DNA from: a virus
Direction: 5' to 3' (one strand)
IMG/VR virus record: IMGVR_UViG_3300046825_000021
Location: 1 to 42,729 of that record
DNA length: 42,729 nt
In this document: piece after piece, positions 23,187 through 31,515 of the stretch
Numbering within the stretch: position 1 is the first letter of the stretch
Layout of the letters: every line of letters starts with the position of its first letter
Translations under genes and position numbers: made by a program
Notes under the pieces: generated by a model
The model's input: only the letters and a program-made list of their open reading frames with translations
Database searches by the model: none
What the model was told of the DNA's origin: nothing

Positions 23187-23471
23187 TCAGGCCTCCTCGC
23201 CCGCGGGGTGGCCGGCTTCGAGCAAGATAACGCGCAGCTCCGCCCTGATGTAGGCGTGCAGAGCCGTCAGGCGCTGGTTTACGGGGTGGACAGGGACGGG
23301 GTCGCCCTGGGGAGTCACTGGCTCGATGTTTCGCGGCACGAGCTGGAACTCCGAAAGCAGGCGAGTGGCGATGTCGAGGGGGACCGCCAGGTGCGCGGCA
23401 AGGACAGCGGCGGCGGCTTCCGGTGGACAGCAGAGCTCAAGCCAGCAGCACGGGCCATCCATATTCGGCAT
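23187..23471 (-). CDS. hypothetical protein, 94 aa
   Basis: The start at 23471 is chosen for GGGAGG nine bases upstream. The N-terminus has PCCWLELCCPPE (two Cys pairs). The rest is helical, with a Pro-rich joint (VTPQGDPVPVHPVNQR) before a hydrophobic helix (LTALHAYIRAELRVILLEAG). No family recognised; late-operon position suggests a virion or assembly role. Confidence 0.55.
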   Translation of the reverse strand: MPNMDGPCCWLELCCPPEAAAAVLAAHLAVPLDIATRLLSEFQLVPRNIEPVTPQGDPVPVHPVNQRLTALHAYIRAELRVILLEAGHPAGEEA

Positions 23472-23476
23472 GATGT

Positions 23477-23800
23477 TCAACCTCCCAACTTTGAAAGCCC
23501 AGAGAAAATCCGGACATTGATCTGTTCCTGGTCCGCCGCCTTCGTCTCCAGGACGCGGACGCGATCGCCCATAGCGGCGATGCGCTCCTGGTAGCGGACC
23601 AGCTCGGTGGTGGCAGCCTGCATCGTCGTCTGAGTCACCGTCTGGCTGGTGCTGGTTTGGACCTGGAGAGCTTCGAGCTGCCGCTCGACAGCGCCGAGGC
23701 GGAACCATCCGCCTGCGAGCAGCAGGAGAAAGGCGCCGAGGGCCATCAGGGTGTGCGGCTCCAACCATTTTTGGAGCCAGTCGTGGCTGCGCTCGGTCAA
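23477..23800 (-). CDS. membrane-anchored coiled-coil protein, 107 aa
   Basis: The best start is TTG 23800, eight bases after GAGGAGG; no nearby ATG or GTG in frame has a ribosome site. A hydrophobic segment (LMALGAFLLLLAGGWF) is followed by a long polar helix with heptads (GAVERQLEALQVQTS ... IAAMGDRVRVLETK). The layout is that of small phage membrane proteins of unknown function, sometimes called holin-like without proof. It lies six bases from the next gene. Confidence 0.6.
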   Translation of the reverse strand: MTERSHDWLQKWLEPHTLMALGAFLLLLAGGWFRLGAVERQLEALQVQTSTSQTVTQTTMQAATTELVRYQERIAAMGDRVRVLETKAADQEQINVRIFSGLSKLGG

Positions 23801-23816
23801 GATCTCTCCCTCCTCA

Positions 23817-24554
23817 TCAGACGGGCGCGCCGGGGAAGAGGACGGAGAGCCGGTTGGAGCCCTGCCGGCCGCTGACGGCACGCGTGAAGGCGTTGGGGGT
23901 GACGGCTATGGCGTTGAGACCCTCCCGCTTCGTGCCCGCCTCTCGCGCCCGGGCAAGGGCCTGGGAAGCGAAGGACTGATGTGCCTGGCCGAGGTCGGCG
24001 CGCTGGTCGGGAGAGGTCAGGTAGTAGTCGGCCCAGGTGAGATGCTTCAGCACCGACACCTGCGGCAGGAGAAACCAGGCGTTGGTTTGCGTGGTCGATG
24101 CGACCGTGAGAAGAGCGCCGGAGGCGGTGTCCTTTGTGCAGTCGAGGACCGCGTCCCACTTGATGGTGTAGGCGCCGGCCGGCGGCGGCGCGAGCTGGAG
24201 CTTCTCTTCGTACCAGGCGGCCAAGTACGGGAAGGCCGAGGAGGCCCCCTCCTGCACGGCCCGGATGGTCTCCATGTCGGTCACCTCGAGCGGCCGGCGG
24301 TAGGCGCCCATGTCGTAGCCGAGACGCTCGAACCGCAGGAGGCTCTTCGGGAACCCGGTGTCCGCCGCCGAGTAGGCGGCCTGGTTCGCGACCGTTGCAA
24401 AGGAACCGGAGACCTCCATCCACGGGACGATCTCCGGCTTGAGGTTGGCGAGCTGGCGCACCAGCGCCGCCTTCATGAGCGTGGTGGTGTTCGGGTGGGA
24501 GTTGAGCACTCCCACCACGAGATCCGCCGCCACGCTCTGGAAGTCGTCCGCCAT
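23817..24554 (-). CDS. head-to-tail adaptor-like protein, 245 aa
   Basis: The order (a helix LVVGVLNSHPNTTTLMKAALVRQL, FATVANQAAYSAADTGFPKSLLRFERLGYDM, LEVTDMETIRAV, then PYLAAWYEEKLQLAPPPAGAYTIKWDAVL) matches tail-accessory adaptors of the P22 gp4 / SU10 type, which dock under the portal. C-terminal helices (QALARAREAGTKREG) fit as well. The start at 24554 gives MADDFQSVAADL; the ribosome site is weak. It follows the capsid genes, as expected. Confidence 0.6.
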   Translation of the reverse strand: MADDFQSVAADLVVGVLNSHPNTTTLMKAALVRQLANLKPEIVPWMEVSGSFATVANQAAYSAADTGFPKSLLRFERLGYDMGAYRRPLEVTDMETIRAVQEGASSAFPYLAAWYEEKLQLAPPPAGAYTIKWDAVLDCTKDTASGALLTVASTTQTNAWFLLPQVSVLKHLTWADYYLTSPDQRADLGQAHQSFASQALARAREAGTKREGLNAIAVTPNAFTRAVSGRQGSNRLSVLFPGAPV

Positions 24555-24562
24555 GGCGATGC

Positions 24563-25489
24563 TCAGGTGATGAGGGGGATTACCGTGAGATTGAAGGCGG
24601 CCGGCGTCGCCGCGGCGGTGCCGGTCTTGAATACCACGTGGCCCAGGCCGGAGTCGCTGTTGGCGACGAGGGCGTTCACGTGGACCCACTTCGGGGTGAT
24701 CTCGGAGAGGGCCTTGGTGGTGGTCACGGTGGTGCCGAGGTAGCGGATGTCTGTGCTCGCCGCCGTGGTCGCGGTGATCAGCACGTAGAACCATTCGTCG
24801 GCGCCGACGATGTCGGAGAGGCCGGTCTTTGAGGCCGCGACTGCCGTCTGAGCGGTGACGGAGACCTGGGTGATGGCGCCGACCGAGGCATCGACCGGGT
24901 CGGCCGCGGCGTTGGTGAGCTTCCGAAGATCGGCGTCCAGTGTCACGGTGCCGCCGACACTCTGAATCTGAGCGCTCACCTTGTAGGCCGTGACGGTGTC
25001 GCCCACCTTCAAGCCCCGGACGGGAACCACGAGGGTGCTGCCGGTCTGCGAGGCCGGCAGAGTGGCCTCAGCCAGGTTGGTGGCGCCGGCCACCACCCAG
25101 CCGGCGGTGGCACCAGCCTTCGGCGGAGAGCTGAGCTCGCGCTCCTCCCCGGCGACACCAGAGACCGAGAACGGCCCAGAGACCGAGGCGTCGTAAATGA
25201 CCGTGTCCGTGGTGACGCCGTTCAGAACGGTGCGGACTACCAGGTCCGCGTCGAGCGCCGGGGTGGTGTTGGTGTCGCCGTCGCCGTGGGCCAGGAGGAA
25301 CCCCTGGAACCGGCGCCCGGCGGGCACCGGGAACATGTAGTGCTCGTCGGCGGCATCGATGACGTCCGTTCCGATGGTCTCGGAGAAGGGCGTCCCGAGG
25401 AGGCCTCCCGCGTTGCTGATCGACATCGCCCTGTCGACCTTGATTGCTCCGGAGGACTGGTAAAAGCTGGTGCTGTACGTGGTCGCCAT
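24563..25489 (-). CDS. capsid-associated (decoration or minor capsid) protein, 308 aa
   Basis: AGGAGG lies before the ATG, 15 bases after the capsid gene. The protein is Ala/Thr/Val-rich with many short strands (TDTVIYDASVSGPFSVSG, STLVVPVRGLKVGDTVTAY, DIRYLGTTVTTTKAL). Gene order (scaffold, capsid, this) and beta-rich content suggest a decoration or auxiliary capsid protein. No domain recognised with certainty. Confidence 0.6.
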   Translation of the reverse strand: MATTYSTSFYQSSGAIKVDRAMSISNAGGLLGTPFSETIGTDVIDAADEHYMFPVPAGRRFQGFLLAHGDGDTNTTPALDADLVVRTVLNGVTTDTVIYDASVSGPFSVSGVAGEERELSSPPKAGATAGWVVAGATNLAEATLPASQTGSTLVVPVRGLKVGDTVTAYKVSAQIQSVGGTVTLDADLRKLTNAAADPVDASVGAITQVSVTAQTAVAASKTGLSDIVGADEWFYVLITATTAASTDIRYLGTTVTTTKALSEITPKWVHVNALVANSDSGLGHVVFKTGTAAATPAAFNLTVIPLIT

Positions 25490-25504
25490 GATGTCCTCCT
25501 TTCC

Positions 25505-26680
25505 TCAGTAGATCGGCGTGGCCGCGGTGACGTAGTAGGACAGGGTCGCGCACCCCATCCGCTGCGGAGTCGGAGCGTTGGACGGGATGCAGGCTGCACC
25601 CGCCCAATGGGTCAGAAACTTCCACTCCTCATACTCGTGCACGCGGTGGAAGGTGGCTTTGATGTGGGAGCTCTGGGCGTCGAAGCCCGCCCCCCAGATG
25701 AGCCGCATTGCTCCGCGGCCGAGGATCATGGCGCGCCGGACGTGGCCGATCTGGGTGCCTGCCGTGGTGAGCCCTTGCGTGGTCCCGCTCTGGCCGAACG
25801 GGGTGTAGTCGTCGATGAGAACGAGGGTGTTCCGCGTGCCCGCGAACCCGCTATTGGCCCGCATGTAGGACGCGACCTTGTCCGGGGCGTTGCCGCCCTG
25901 GATTTCGGAGAGCGTCAAGGAGTTGATTCTGTTGGAGCTGGAGTAGCGCGTGAGCTGTTCTGCGCCCTCGCTGTCCACCGCAACGATGAACCATTTGCCC
26001 CATGGCGTCTCTGCGGGAGCGAGGGGCGACAGCACGCCGCTCGCCTTCGACTGAAGACGGGTGATGACGGTCTCGATCCCCTCCATGGTCAGGAGAGAGC
26101 CAGTGTCGGCGGCGACGTCGGTGTCCGAGGTGTGAGAGCCAGTCCAAAACTGGTGCGCTGCGTCCATCTCGGACACGGCGTTGCCAAGAGGGGAGATCGG
26201 CCACAGGGTGCCGGTGGAGTTGTAGGCGGTGATTCCGGCGAGCCAGTAGTAGATGGAGCGGCCGGTCAGCTCCGCCGCTTCGGCGCCGGCAGCGTGCAGC
26301 TCCAGGCGCTCGATGGGCACGTTCGTGTATTGCTGGCCCACCTCTAAGTTTCTGAAGCCGGCGGTCGCCAGCTCCTGGGCTTGGAAGGCGATCGTCTGCG
26401 ACCAGACGGGCCGCTGCGGCGCCGACTGGCCGAAAACGGTTGACCCGAGGGCGCGCGGCGCGATGTCCTGACCGTGCCGCCTATCGGCAAACCAGAACGT
26501 GACATCGGAGCCGCGGTCGCCGGTCACGTCGACCTCGCCCTGGCGGTCCTCGGTCTGGATCACGCCCTTGCCATCTGTTCTGTAGAGGCGGGGAGCGATG
26601 AACTCGTTCTCCGCCATCAAGGTCACGGTGCTATTCCAGATGTGCTGGGCCAGAGCACCGTTCGGGAGTACTTCGGTCAC
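25505..26680 (-). CDS. major capsid protein, N4 gp56/DUF4043-like
   Basis: A 391-residue protein. The N-terminal part has AQHIWNSTVTLMAENEFIAPRLYRTDGKG then DVTGDRGSDVTFWFADRRHGQ, resembling capsid proteins of the N4 gp56 / DUF4043 group (HK97-type fold, protective shell around DNA). WFIVAVDSEGAEQL and LVLIDDYTPFGQ occur in the later half. GTG start with GGAGGG about ten bases upstream. Position directly after the scaffold region supports the call. A stem-loop region of about 200 bases separates it from the previous gene. Confidence 0.78.
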   Translation of the reverse strand: MTEVLPNGALAQHIWNSTVTLMAENEFIAPRLYRTDGKGVIQTEDRQGEVDVTGDRGSDVTFWFADRRHGQDIAPRALGSTVFGQSAPQRPVWSQTIAFQAQELATAGFRNLEVGQQYTNVPIERLELHAAGAEAAELTGRSIYYWLAGITAYNSTGTLWPISPLGNAVSEMDAAHQFWTGSHTSDTDVAADTGSLLTMEGIETVITRLQSKASGVLSPLAPAETPWGKWFIVAVDSEGAEQLTRYSSSNRINSLTLSEIQGGNAPDKVASYMRANSGFAGTRNTLVLIDDYTPFGQSGTTQGLTTAGTQIGHVRRAMILGRGAMRLIWGAGFDAQSSHIKATFHRVHEYEEWKFLTHWAGAACIPSNAPTPQRMGCATLSYYVTAATPIY

Positions 26681-26778
26681 GGGTTGGGTCCCTCCGCCTG
26701 GGGCGCTGGGTGGTGCGCCGCGTCAGGCTCTCGTCCCCGCAACCGGAATGCGTGAATCAGCCCGGTCCGCCTCGGTTC

Positions 26779-26838
26779 GGCACCCGGGAGGGGGGGAGAC
26801 TACAGCGCCCCGCTGGGGTAGCGGGGGGCCTGGGTGCC
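26779..26838. other. nested hairpin in the gap upstream of the capsid gene
   Basis: The 207-base gap 26681-26887 has no gene. GGCACCC (26779-26785) pairs with GGGTGCC (26832-26838), and inside it CCCCGCT (26808-26814) pairs with AGCGGGG (26820-26826) around the loop GGGGT. No U-run follows on either strand, so a terminator is doubtful. It may be an RNA-processing or stability element raising capsid expression, or a partial terminator. Confidence 0.45.
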
Positions 26839-26887
26839 GCCGGTCTGTGGATTATGGTGCTACAGGTGTGGGCGGAGAGTCAAGAGA

Positions 26888-27376
26888 TCAGGTTCCGCCC
26901 TTCCGTTCCAGGGCGAGCCGCAGCCGGGCGTTCACCTTTTCTTGGTGAAGGTCCGCGGTGTGCACGCGGCGCAGGCTGGCGTTCTCCTCGCGCAACCTGG
27001 TGAGAAGAGGACTTTCCGCCTGCCCTTCCTGGAGCCGCTTCATCTCGGCGCCGAGTTTTCTTAGGCCTTCGGCCAACTGCTGGCTGGCAGCCTCCAGGTC
27101 ATGCCACCGGTTCAGAGCGAGCCGGACCTCCTCCCTCGCCTTCGGGCCGAGGTGGCCCGTGCACGGATTCGCGCACTGCTCCAGCTCCTCGCCGTGAAGC
27201 ACGGCCAGGGCAGCCGTCAGCTCACCGATGATTTCCTGGGCTTCCTCGTTGGCGGCCTGAGCGGCGTTCGCCCGCTCCTCGGCGTCTTTGGCCCGGCCTT
27301 CCCAACGTTCAGCCAGCACCTTCGTCTCGCTCAGGGCCGCCTCTATGATTTCCTGCGCATTCCGTTCCATCAGCAT
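26888..27376 (-). CDS. coiled-coil protein near the scaffold, 162 aa
   Basis: Almost entirely helical and charged: ERNAQEIIEAALSETKVLAERW, KDAEERANAAQAANEEAQEI, and later LAEGLRKLGAEMKRLQEGQ. One HGEELEQCANPCTGHLG segment has two Cys and two His. Likely an assembly or scaffold-associated protein. ATG 27376 overlaps the scaffold stop; ATG 27370 is an equal alternative. Confidence 0.65.
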   Translation of the reverse strand: MLMERNAQEIIEAALSETKVLAERWEGRAKDAEERANAAQAANEEAQEIIGELTAALAVLHGEELEQCANPCTGHLGPKAREEVRLALNRWHDLEAASQQLAEGLRKLGAEMKRLQEGQAESPLLTRLREENASLRRVHTADLHQEKVNARLRLALERKGGT

Positions 27377-28461
27377 CACCCCTTCTTTCCGAGCAAAGCA
27401 TTGAGAAGAACAGCGGCCTCGTCCATCTTCCCGCCGGTCTCCCGCAGGGCTGCAGCTTGGAGCGTCCGGATGTTGGTCTCGCCGGCCGCGAAGATGGTCT
27501 CCAGCTCGGACGGCTTGCTGTGGGTCCGCGCAGAGACACGGGGCGAGGTCGAGGCCGCCGGCCGCGCGCGCTGCTGGACGCGGGCCAGCCGGCCGGCCTC
27601 GGTCTGCGGAGGGGCCTGGTACTGCTGCGCGTAGGGCTGCGCGCTCTGGTCGGGCTCGTCCACGAGCCAGCCGGCCTGCCGCAGGAGCGCCACGGCGTAG
27701 GCGTCCATCGCCGCCACGCCGTTGTGACCCTGGGTCTCGGCCTCGTGGCCGATGAGGAAGAGCTGCGCGTCGGCGCGCTGCTGGGCTACGTCCGGGGGCG
27801 TGCCAGCCATGGCAGACGAGTTGTAGAGAAACTGCCTTGCAGCGGCGATACGCTCGGTGACGCCCTCGGCGTTCGGCACCGCCTCCAGGTACTCCCGCTC
27901 CCGTGCCTGGAAGTGCGAGGAGATGCTTTCGCCCATGGCGCGGGTCTGCGCCTCGCCCTCCGCGACATTTGCCTGCGCCTGGCGGGCCTCTTCCTGCTGG
28001 CGCTGGCTGGCGATGATCGGGGAGAGACGCCCGTCGATCGCGCTCTCGAGCTGCTTCTGGAGCCACGGCCCGAAACGGGGGTCCAGCGGGTCAGGAATCG
28101 CGTCCTTCTCCGCCGGGGACATCCGCTGGAGCAACTGGAGGATGCCCTGGTTAAGCTCGTTCTGACGTGCCAGAGCCTCCCGGTGCCGGTCGTGCTCCCG
28201 CTGCTGGTCGGCGAAGCGGCGGCGGGCTTCGCCCAGGCGCCGCTGAAACCCCTGACGCGACTGGTCCTGGTACCGCCGGTGATCGGCCGCCCAATCCGGG
28301 CGGATGCTCGGTGCCGTGCGCTCGGGGGGCAGCTCCTGCGCGCCAAGATCTGGAGCCTGCTCGGGCGCTGGCGCGATGTCTGTGGGGATCAGCGATTCCA
28401 GGGTGTCGGCGGCCTGCTGAAGGCTGTCATCGGCGGGACTGTCGTTCTGAAGCGGCTCCAT
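27376..28461 (-). CDS. scaffolding protein, 361 aa
   Basis: An acidic, Pro-rich N-terminus (residues 1-55), then long Gln/Glu/Arg-rich helices (RRYQDQSRQGFQRRLGEARRR and RQNELNQGILQLLQRM). A helical middle and a disordered Gln/Pro tail follow, ending with a short helical tip. This composition and the position upstream of the capsid gene fit an internal scaffold that guides procapsid assembly and leaves. GCAGGAG before the ATG. No sequence family can be named, so the call is mainly context and composition. Confidence 0.7.
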   Translation of the reverse strand: MEPLQNDSPADDSLQQAADTLESLIPTDIAPAPEQAPDLGAQELPPERTAPSIRPDWAADHRRYQDQSRQGFQRRLGEARRRFADQQREHDRHREALARQNELNQGILQLLQRMSPAEKDAIPDPLDPRFGPWLQKQLESAIDGRLSPIIASQRQQEEARQAQANVAEGEAQTRAMGESISSHFQAREREYLEAVPNAEGVTERIAAARQFLYNSSAMAGTPPDVAQQRADAQLFLIGHEAETQGHNGVAAMDAYAVALLRQAGWLVDEPDQSAQPYAQQYQAPPQTEAGRLARVQQRARPAASTSPRVSARTHSKPSELETIFAAGETNIRTLQAAALRETGGKMDEAAVLLNALLGKKG

Positions 28462-28476
28462 TTTCGCTCCTGCGGG

Positions 28477-28938
28477 TCAACCGCGAATAAGGTTCACGAC
28501 GCGCTCCGCCCGGGCCGGCGTTTGGCGCGCCCATTTAGAATCCAGGAAGTGGCTGGCCGCAGCGGCATAGTCCCCGGCCTCCAAGGCGGCCGTGGCGTGA
28601 TGGAACTCCAGAAGGCCATCGACCCCGAGCTGGTAGGCCATGTTGAGGAGGGCGCGCTGGCGGTCGTCAGAGAGAAGATGGCGCCACCAGGGCAGCGCCC
28701 GATCGAGGCCGACGATACACCGGTCGATCCTGTGCCGCAGGAGTAGCTCCGATTCCTCAGCGGTGATGCCGCCGCCTCTACGCTGGTCGATCAACACGCC
28801 GACGCCGATCGTGAGGTAGCCCTTGAGGTTCGCGAGCACAGGCGCATCAGCCGGGTCATCGGAGTAAGCGTGAAGGGCTTCGCCCTCGTCGCGGCGAAGG
28901 TCGGCAAGCAGCCGCGAGACCGTTTCGCCGATGCTCAC
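28477..28938 (-). CDS. endolysin, T4-lysozyme-type (GH24) muramidase
   Basis: A 153-residue enzyme that cuts the glycan strands of peptidoglycan at lysis. LRRDEGEALHAYSDD carries the catalytic Glu (E18), and GYLTIGVGVLID has the conserved Thr region of the E-D-T triad. GGGITAEESELLLRHRI, RQRALLNMAYQLG and the end SKWARQTPARAERVVNLI are all typical of the family. No signal peptide or anchor, so it needs a holin, and a small membrane protein gene overlaps it upstream by GTGA. Confidence 0.9.
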   Translation of the reverse strand: MSIGETVSRLLADLRRDEGEALHAYSDDPADAPVLANLKGYLTIGVGVLIDQRRGGGITAEESELLLRHRIDRCIVGLDRALPWWRHLLSDDRQRALLNMAYQLGVDGLLEFHHATAALEAGDYAAAASHFLDSKWARQTPARAERVVNLIRG

Positions 28939-29093
28939 CGGTTGACTCCGAGCCGCTCGCCGACGCTCTCGACCGCAAAGATGAAACCGGCGGCGGCCAA
29001 GACCGCCAGCCCGTAGAGCACCGCGGCGTCACCGGGGGCGAGCCACTGGTACGGACCGAACCCGAAGAAGAGGCCGTAGATGAGCGCGCTCAC
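28935..29093 (-). CDS. putative holin, 52 aa
   Basis: GTG start sharing four bases with the previous gene and stop sharing four with the lysozyme. Two hydrophobic segments (LIYGLFFGFGPYQWL and VLYGLAVLAAAGFIFAV) are joined by a short loop (APGDAA), with a charged C-terminus (ESVGERLGVNR). Size, two membrane passes and exact coupling to the endolysin make it the best holin candidate in the window. Confidence 0.6.
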   Translation of the reverse strand: MSALIYGLFFGFGPYQWLAPGDAAVLYGLAVLAAAGFIFAVESVGERLGVNR

Positions 29094-30100
29094 ACCACCG
29101 ACCTCTGGCCGATCTGGCCGGCGGGGGCGAGGAGGGTCTCCAGTCTGGCCAGCATGGCGAGGAGGTTCTGCCGGTCCGCGTCCGTGAAAGTGCTGGCGGG
29201 CTTCGCAGTGGTGGAGGGCCGCGTCGGCACTCCCTGCGTGAGAAGGGTCTCCAGCTTGTCAAGCGTGGTGGTCTCACCCAGTAACCGGACCAGGGTGGGC
29301 ACGATCAGCAGGAAGTCCTCCCAGTACAGGCTCACCCCTTCTTGACTCGGCTCGAACGGCTTGCCGTCGACCTTCCCGGACGCCACGGCTTGCTGGAGCG
29401 CCTGAGCCGCGAGGCCGTAGAAAGTCCCGCGCTCGGCCGGAGTCAACGGCGCGCCAGTCCCGCCCGGAGACACTGCGTCGTGGCGGAAGGCGAGCTGGGG
29501 ATTGAGCCTCCAGAAGTACTGGTAGCCGTGCGGGTGCTTGGGAGTGGAGCGGCGGATCAGGGCCTCGATCGAGTCGGGACGCGGCGTGCCGCCACTCCCC
29601 CCTGCGGACTCTGGCGGAAACTGATCGAACCACAGGTCCCGCTTCTTCTCGGTCCAACCGCCGTGCAGGCGGCAGGCACTGAACAGGAAAGTCTCCAGCT
29701 CTGTGAACGGCCGCCCTCCCGGTGGCACCCATCCGAAGTCTCTCTGGAAGCTCCCGGTCTGTACGGCGGTCGCCATGAATGAGCCCACCAAACCGAGCCG
29801 CTCGTGACTCAGTGGCGGATTGCGGATGCCCCCGATGCCCACCGGCCCCTGGATCTCGAAGATCGCAAGAGCCTCGCTTGCCTCTTTCGTGAGCCCCTCA
29901 AACTGCGATGCACCCTCCTCGCGCTCGGTGGCGCCGAGGAGCCGCGCGAAGGCTCGCAAGCCACCGGCTCCTGGCTTGGTGGCGTCTTCGAAGTGTTTTG
30001 GGTTTAAGGCGCTTGTCTGGGGATCACCACCGTTTTCGTCCAGCGTGAGAACATGCGTAAAACCGGAGTTGGCCAGCGCTTCGGCGAGGTTTGCGCTCAT
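29090..30100 (-). CDS. hypothetical late protein, 336 aa
   Basis: ATG 30100 has GGAGA about eight bases upstream; a TTG at 30115 is less likely. No domain is recognised. Visible features are a W/F-rich centre (RDLWFDQFPPESAGG, HGYQYFWRLNPQLAFRHD) and a C-terminal helical region (DADRQNLLAMLARLETLLAP). Lies between the portal group and the holin, so it may be an assembly, vertex or lysis-timing protein. Confidence 0.55.
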   Translation of the reverse strand: MSANLAEALANSGFTHVLTLDENGGDPQTSALNPKHFEDATKPGAGGLRAFARLLGATEREEGASQFEGLTKEASEALAIFEIQGPVGIGGIRNPPLSHERLGLVGSFMATAVQTGSFQRDFGWVPPGGRPFTELETFLFSACRLHGGWTEKKRDLWFDQFPPESAGGSGGTPRPDSIEALIRRSTPKHPHGYQYFWRLNPQLAFRHDAVSPGGTGAPLTPAERGTFYGLAAQALQQAVASGKVDGKPFEPSQEGVSLYWEDFLLIVPTLVRLLGETTTLDKLETLLTQGVPTRPSTTAKPASTFTDADRQNLLAMLARLETLLAPAGQIGQRSVV

Positions 30101-30104
30101 CTGA

Positions 30105-30935
30105 TTATTCTCCAAATGTGAACGCCGGCTCGCCCAAGTCCGCCGGCAAGTCTAGGGTGCGGCTCGCCGCCACGATGGCGCCGGCCGCGTCGGTCTGAAT
30201 CCACCGGAGCGGATCGTTCTGTGCTGCCTCCCCCACCTGGGCGGCCACCATCCCGCCGTCCGGCAGGTCCCAGCGACGGACCGGGATCAGGAGCTTTGGG
30301 GTGGCAACCTTCGCCCGCTCCCAGATCCCGCCGGGGACGTCCCCAAAGACGGGCCGACAGGTGTTGAGAATGTCCAGCGTCAGGCGCTGCGGCCTGAAGG
30401 GGTTCCTCACGCCCGCCCCGGTCGTCACCATCATGACGAATTGGGAGTCGAGCTCCCAGGTGGGCCGCAAGGGAAGCCCTCCGCCCGTCTTCGCCCGCGA
30501 GGCAGCCACCCGCACCCCGGCCGGCGTCCAGAAGGCCTGACACAAAGCCAGGTGATCCGCGAGGTAGCCGACGACGAGCCGCAGCACCTGCTCGTCCCCG
30601 GTCTTCAGCGCGTGCCGCAGGACCGTCGCCGCGAACCCCATCCACAGCGCGTCATGGGGGGCGGGACACCCCGCCTCGGACCCGTAGCCGCCGCCCGCCG
30701 TGGCCTGGTGCCCGTGCTGGGCCATCAGGCCGAACAGTTCGAGGAGCGGCGCCTTGTCGTCGTTGGTCAGCCAGAGGAGCGTGCAGGCGAGAGCCCTCTG
30801 ATTGGGGGTTTTCCGCTGGAGGATGATGGTGTCGGGGCGCGCTCGCAGAACTCTCTCGACCGTGGCGCCGTCGCCGCGAAAGAGCCCCTCGATGATTTCC
30901 ATCTGGGGGTGCTCTACACCTTTTCCGCTGCCCAT
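30105..30935 (-). CDS. hypothetical late protein, 276 aa
   Basis: GGAGG eleven bases before the ATG. The sequence is mixed helical (LEIIEGLFRGDGATVERVLRAR-type start, LRLVVGYLADHLALCQAF) and ends with an acidic strand region (RTLDLPADLGEPAFTFGE). No motif of a known enzyme was seen. It sits between two small Cys-containing genes and the previous unknown; context gives only a late role. Confidence 0.55.
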   Translation of the reverse strand: MGSGKGVEHPQMEIIEGLFRGDGATVERVLRARPDTIILQRKTPNQRALACTLLWLTNDDKAPLLELFGLMAQHGHQATAGGGYGSEAGCPAPHDALWMGFAATVLRHALKTGDEQVLRLVVGYLADHLALCQAFWTPAGVRVAASRAKTGGGLPLRPTWELDSQFVMMVTTGAGVRNPFRPQRLTLDILNTCRPVFGDVPGGIWERAKVATPKLLIPVRRWDLPDGGMVAAQVGEAAQNDPLRWIQTDAAGAIVAASRTLDLPADLGEPAFTFGE

Positions 30936-30962
30936 GTGGTGCCTCCGGTGTAGCCCGTGAAG

Positions 30963-31052
30963 TTAGCAGTCGTAGCAGCCGGGCGTGTCGTGTTCCTGAC
31001 AATACCGGCACCGGGCGAAGAGCCTGCGGACGATGTCGAAGGTGTCGCTCAT
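30963..31052 (-). CDS. very small Cys-rich protein, 29 aa
   Basis: Begins MSDTF, like the zinc-ribbon gene just upstream (31088-31318), and has RCRYCQEHDTPGCYDC, four Cys and one His that could hold one zinc. AGGAGG precedes the ATG by about ten bases. The upstream sequence including the ribosome site repeats that of the neighbour, so the start region was probably duplicated. Confidence 0.5.
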   Translation of the reverse strand: MSDTFDIVRRLFARCRYCQEHDTPGCYDC

Positions 31053-31087
31053 CCCGGCGGGACCTCCTCCTCTCCTGGGGGCTGACA

Positions 31088-31318
31088 TCAGGCGAAGCCT
31101 CTGAGCGGGACCGGGGCGGAACCGCCGCGAGCGCGATAAATCGCGAGTTGGAAGGCGGTCACCTTCCCTAGACCGAGACACATAGAACAGGTGTCAACAC
31201 GGTCCGGCGGCTCGTCCCCGTTTTCGTAGGGTCTTTGCCGCAGGTACACCACGTGTTGCCCAGAACCGCCGCACTCCGGGCAGAGGACTGCGTCGGTGGG
31301 CGTGAAGGTGTCGCTCAT
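31088..31318 (-). CDS. DnaJ-type zinc-ribbon small protein, 76 aa
   Basis: CPECGGSGQ and CSMCLGLGK are C-x2-C-x-G-x-G units as in DnaJ zinc domains, one zinc per pair of units. Single copies of such domains are common in small phage proteins and probably bind protein or nucleic acid. ATGA overlap with the upstream gene. MSDTF at the start is shared with the 29-residue gene downstream. Confidence 0.65.
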   Translation of the reverse strand: MSDTFTPTDAVLCPECGGSGQHVVYLRQRPYENGDEPPDRVDTCSMCLGLGKVTAFQLAIYRARGGSAPVPLRGFA

Positions 31319-31515
31319 CTCGGGACCTCCTCAAAGAGGCGCGTTCGGTCGACCCGGATAAGGGTGTCGTCGCCACCGAGTGCGTACACCTCAACGCGCA
31401 GGCCTTGCACGCTGAACACGCGCACGACGATGCGCGGTCGGTCCGGGAACTCCTCCAGCTCCAGCCAAAGAAGCTGCCCCTCGGTCACGCGTTCGGGGTG
31501 GCGGTACTCCCTCAT
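31315..31515 (-). CDS. small beta-rich protein, 66 aa
   Basis: Alternating strands (QLLWLELEEFPDRPRIVVRVFSVQGLRVEVYAL) ending in DRTRLFEEVPR. ATGA overlaps on both sides. Family not recognised. The tight coupling to the portal gene implies co-expression. Confidence 0.55.
   Translation of the reverse strand: MREYRHPERVTEGQLLWLELEEFPDRPRIVVRVFSVQGLRVEVYALGGDDTLIRVDRTRLFEEVPR

Noticed and set aside
31178-31200. TTGACA on the minus strand as a promoter
   Set aside because: No acceptable -10 box lies 16-18 bases downstream; it falls inside the zinc-ribbon gene.
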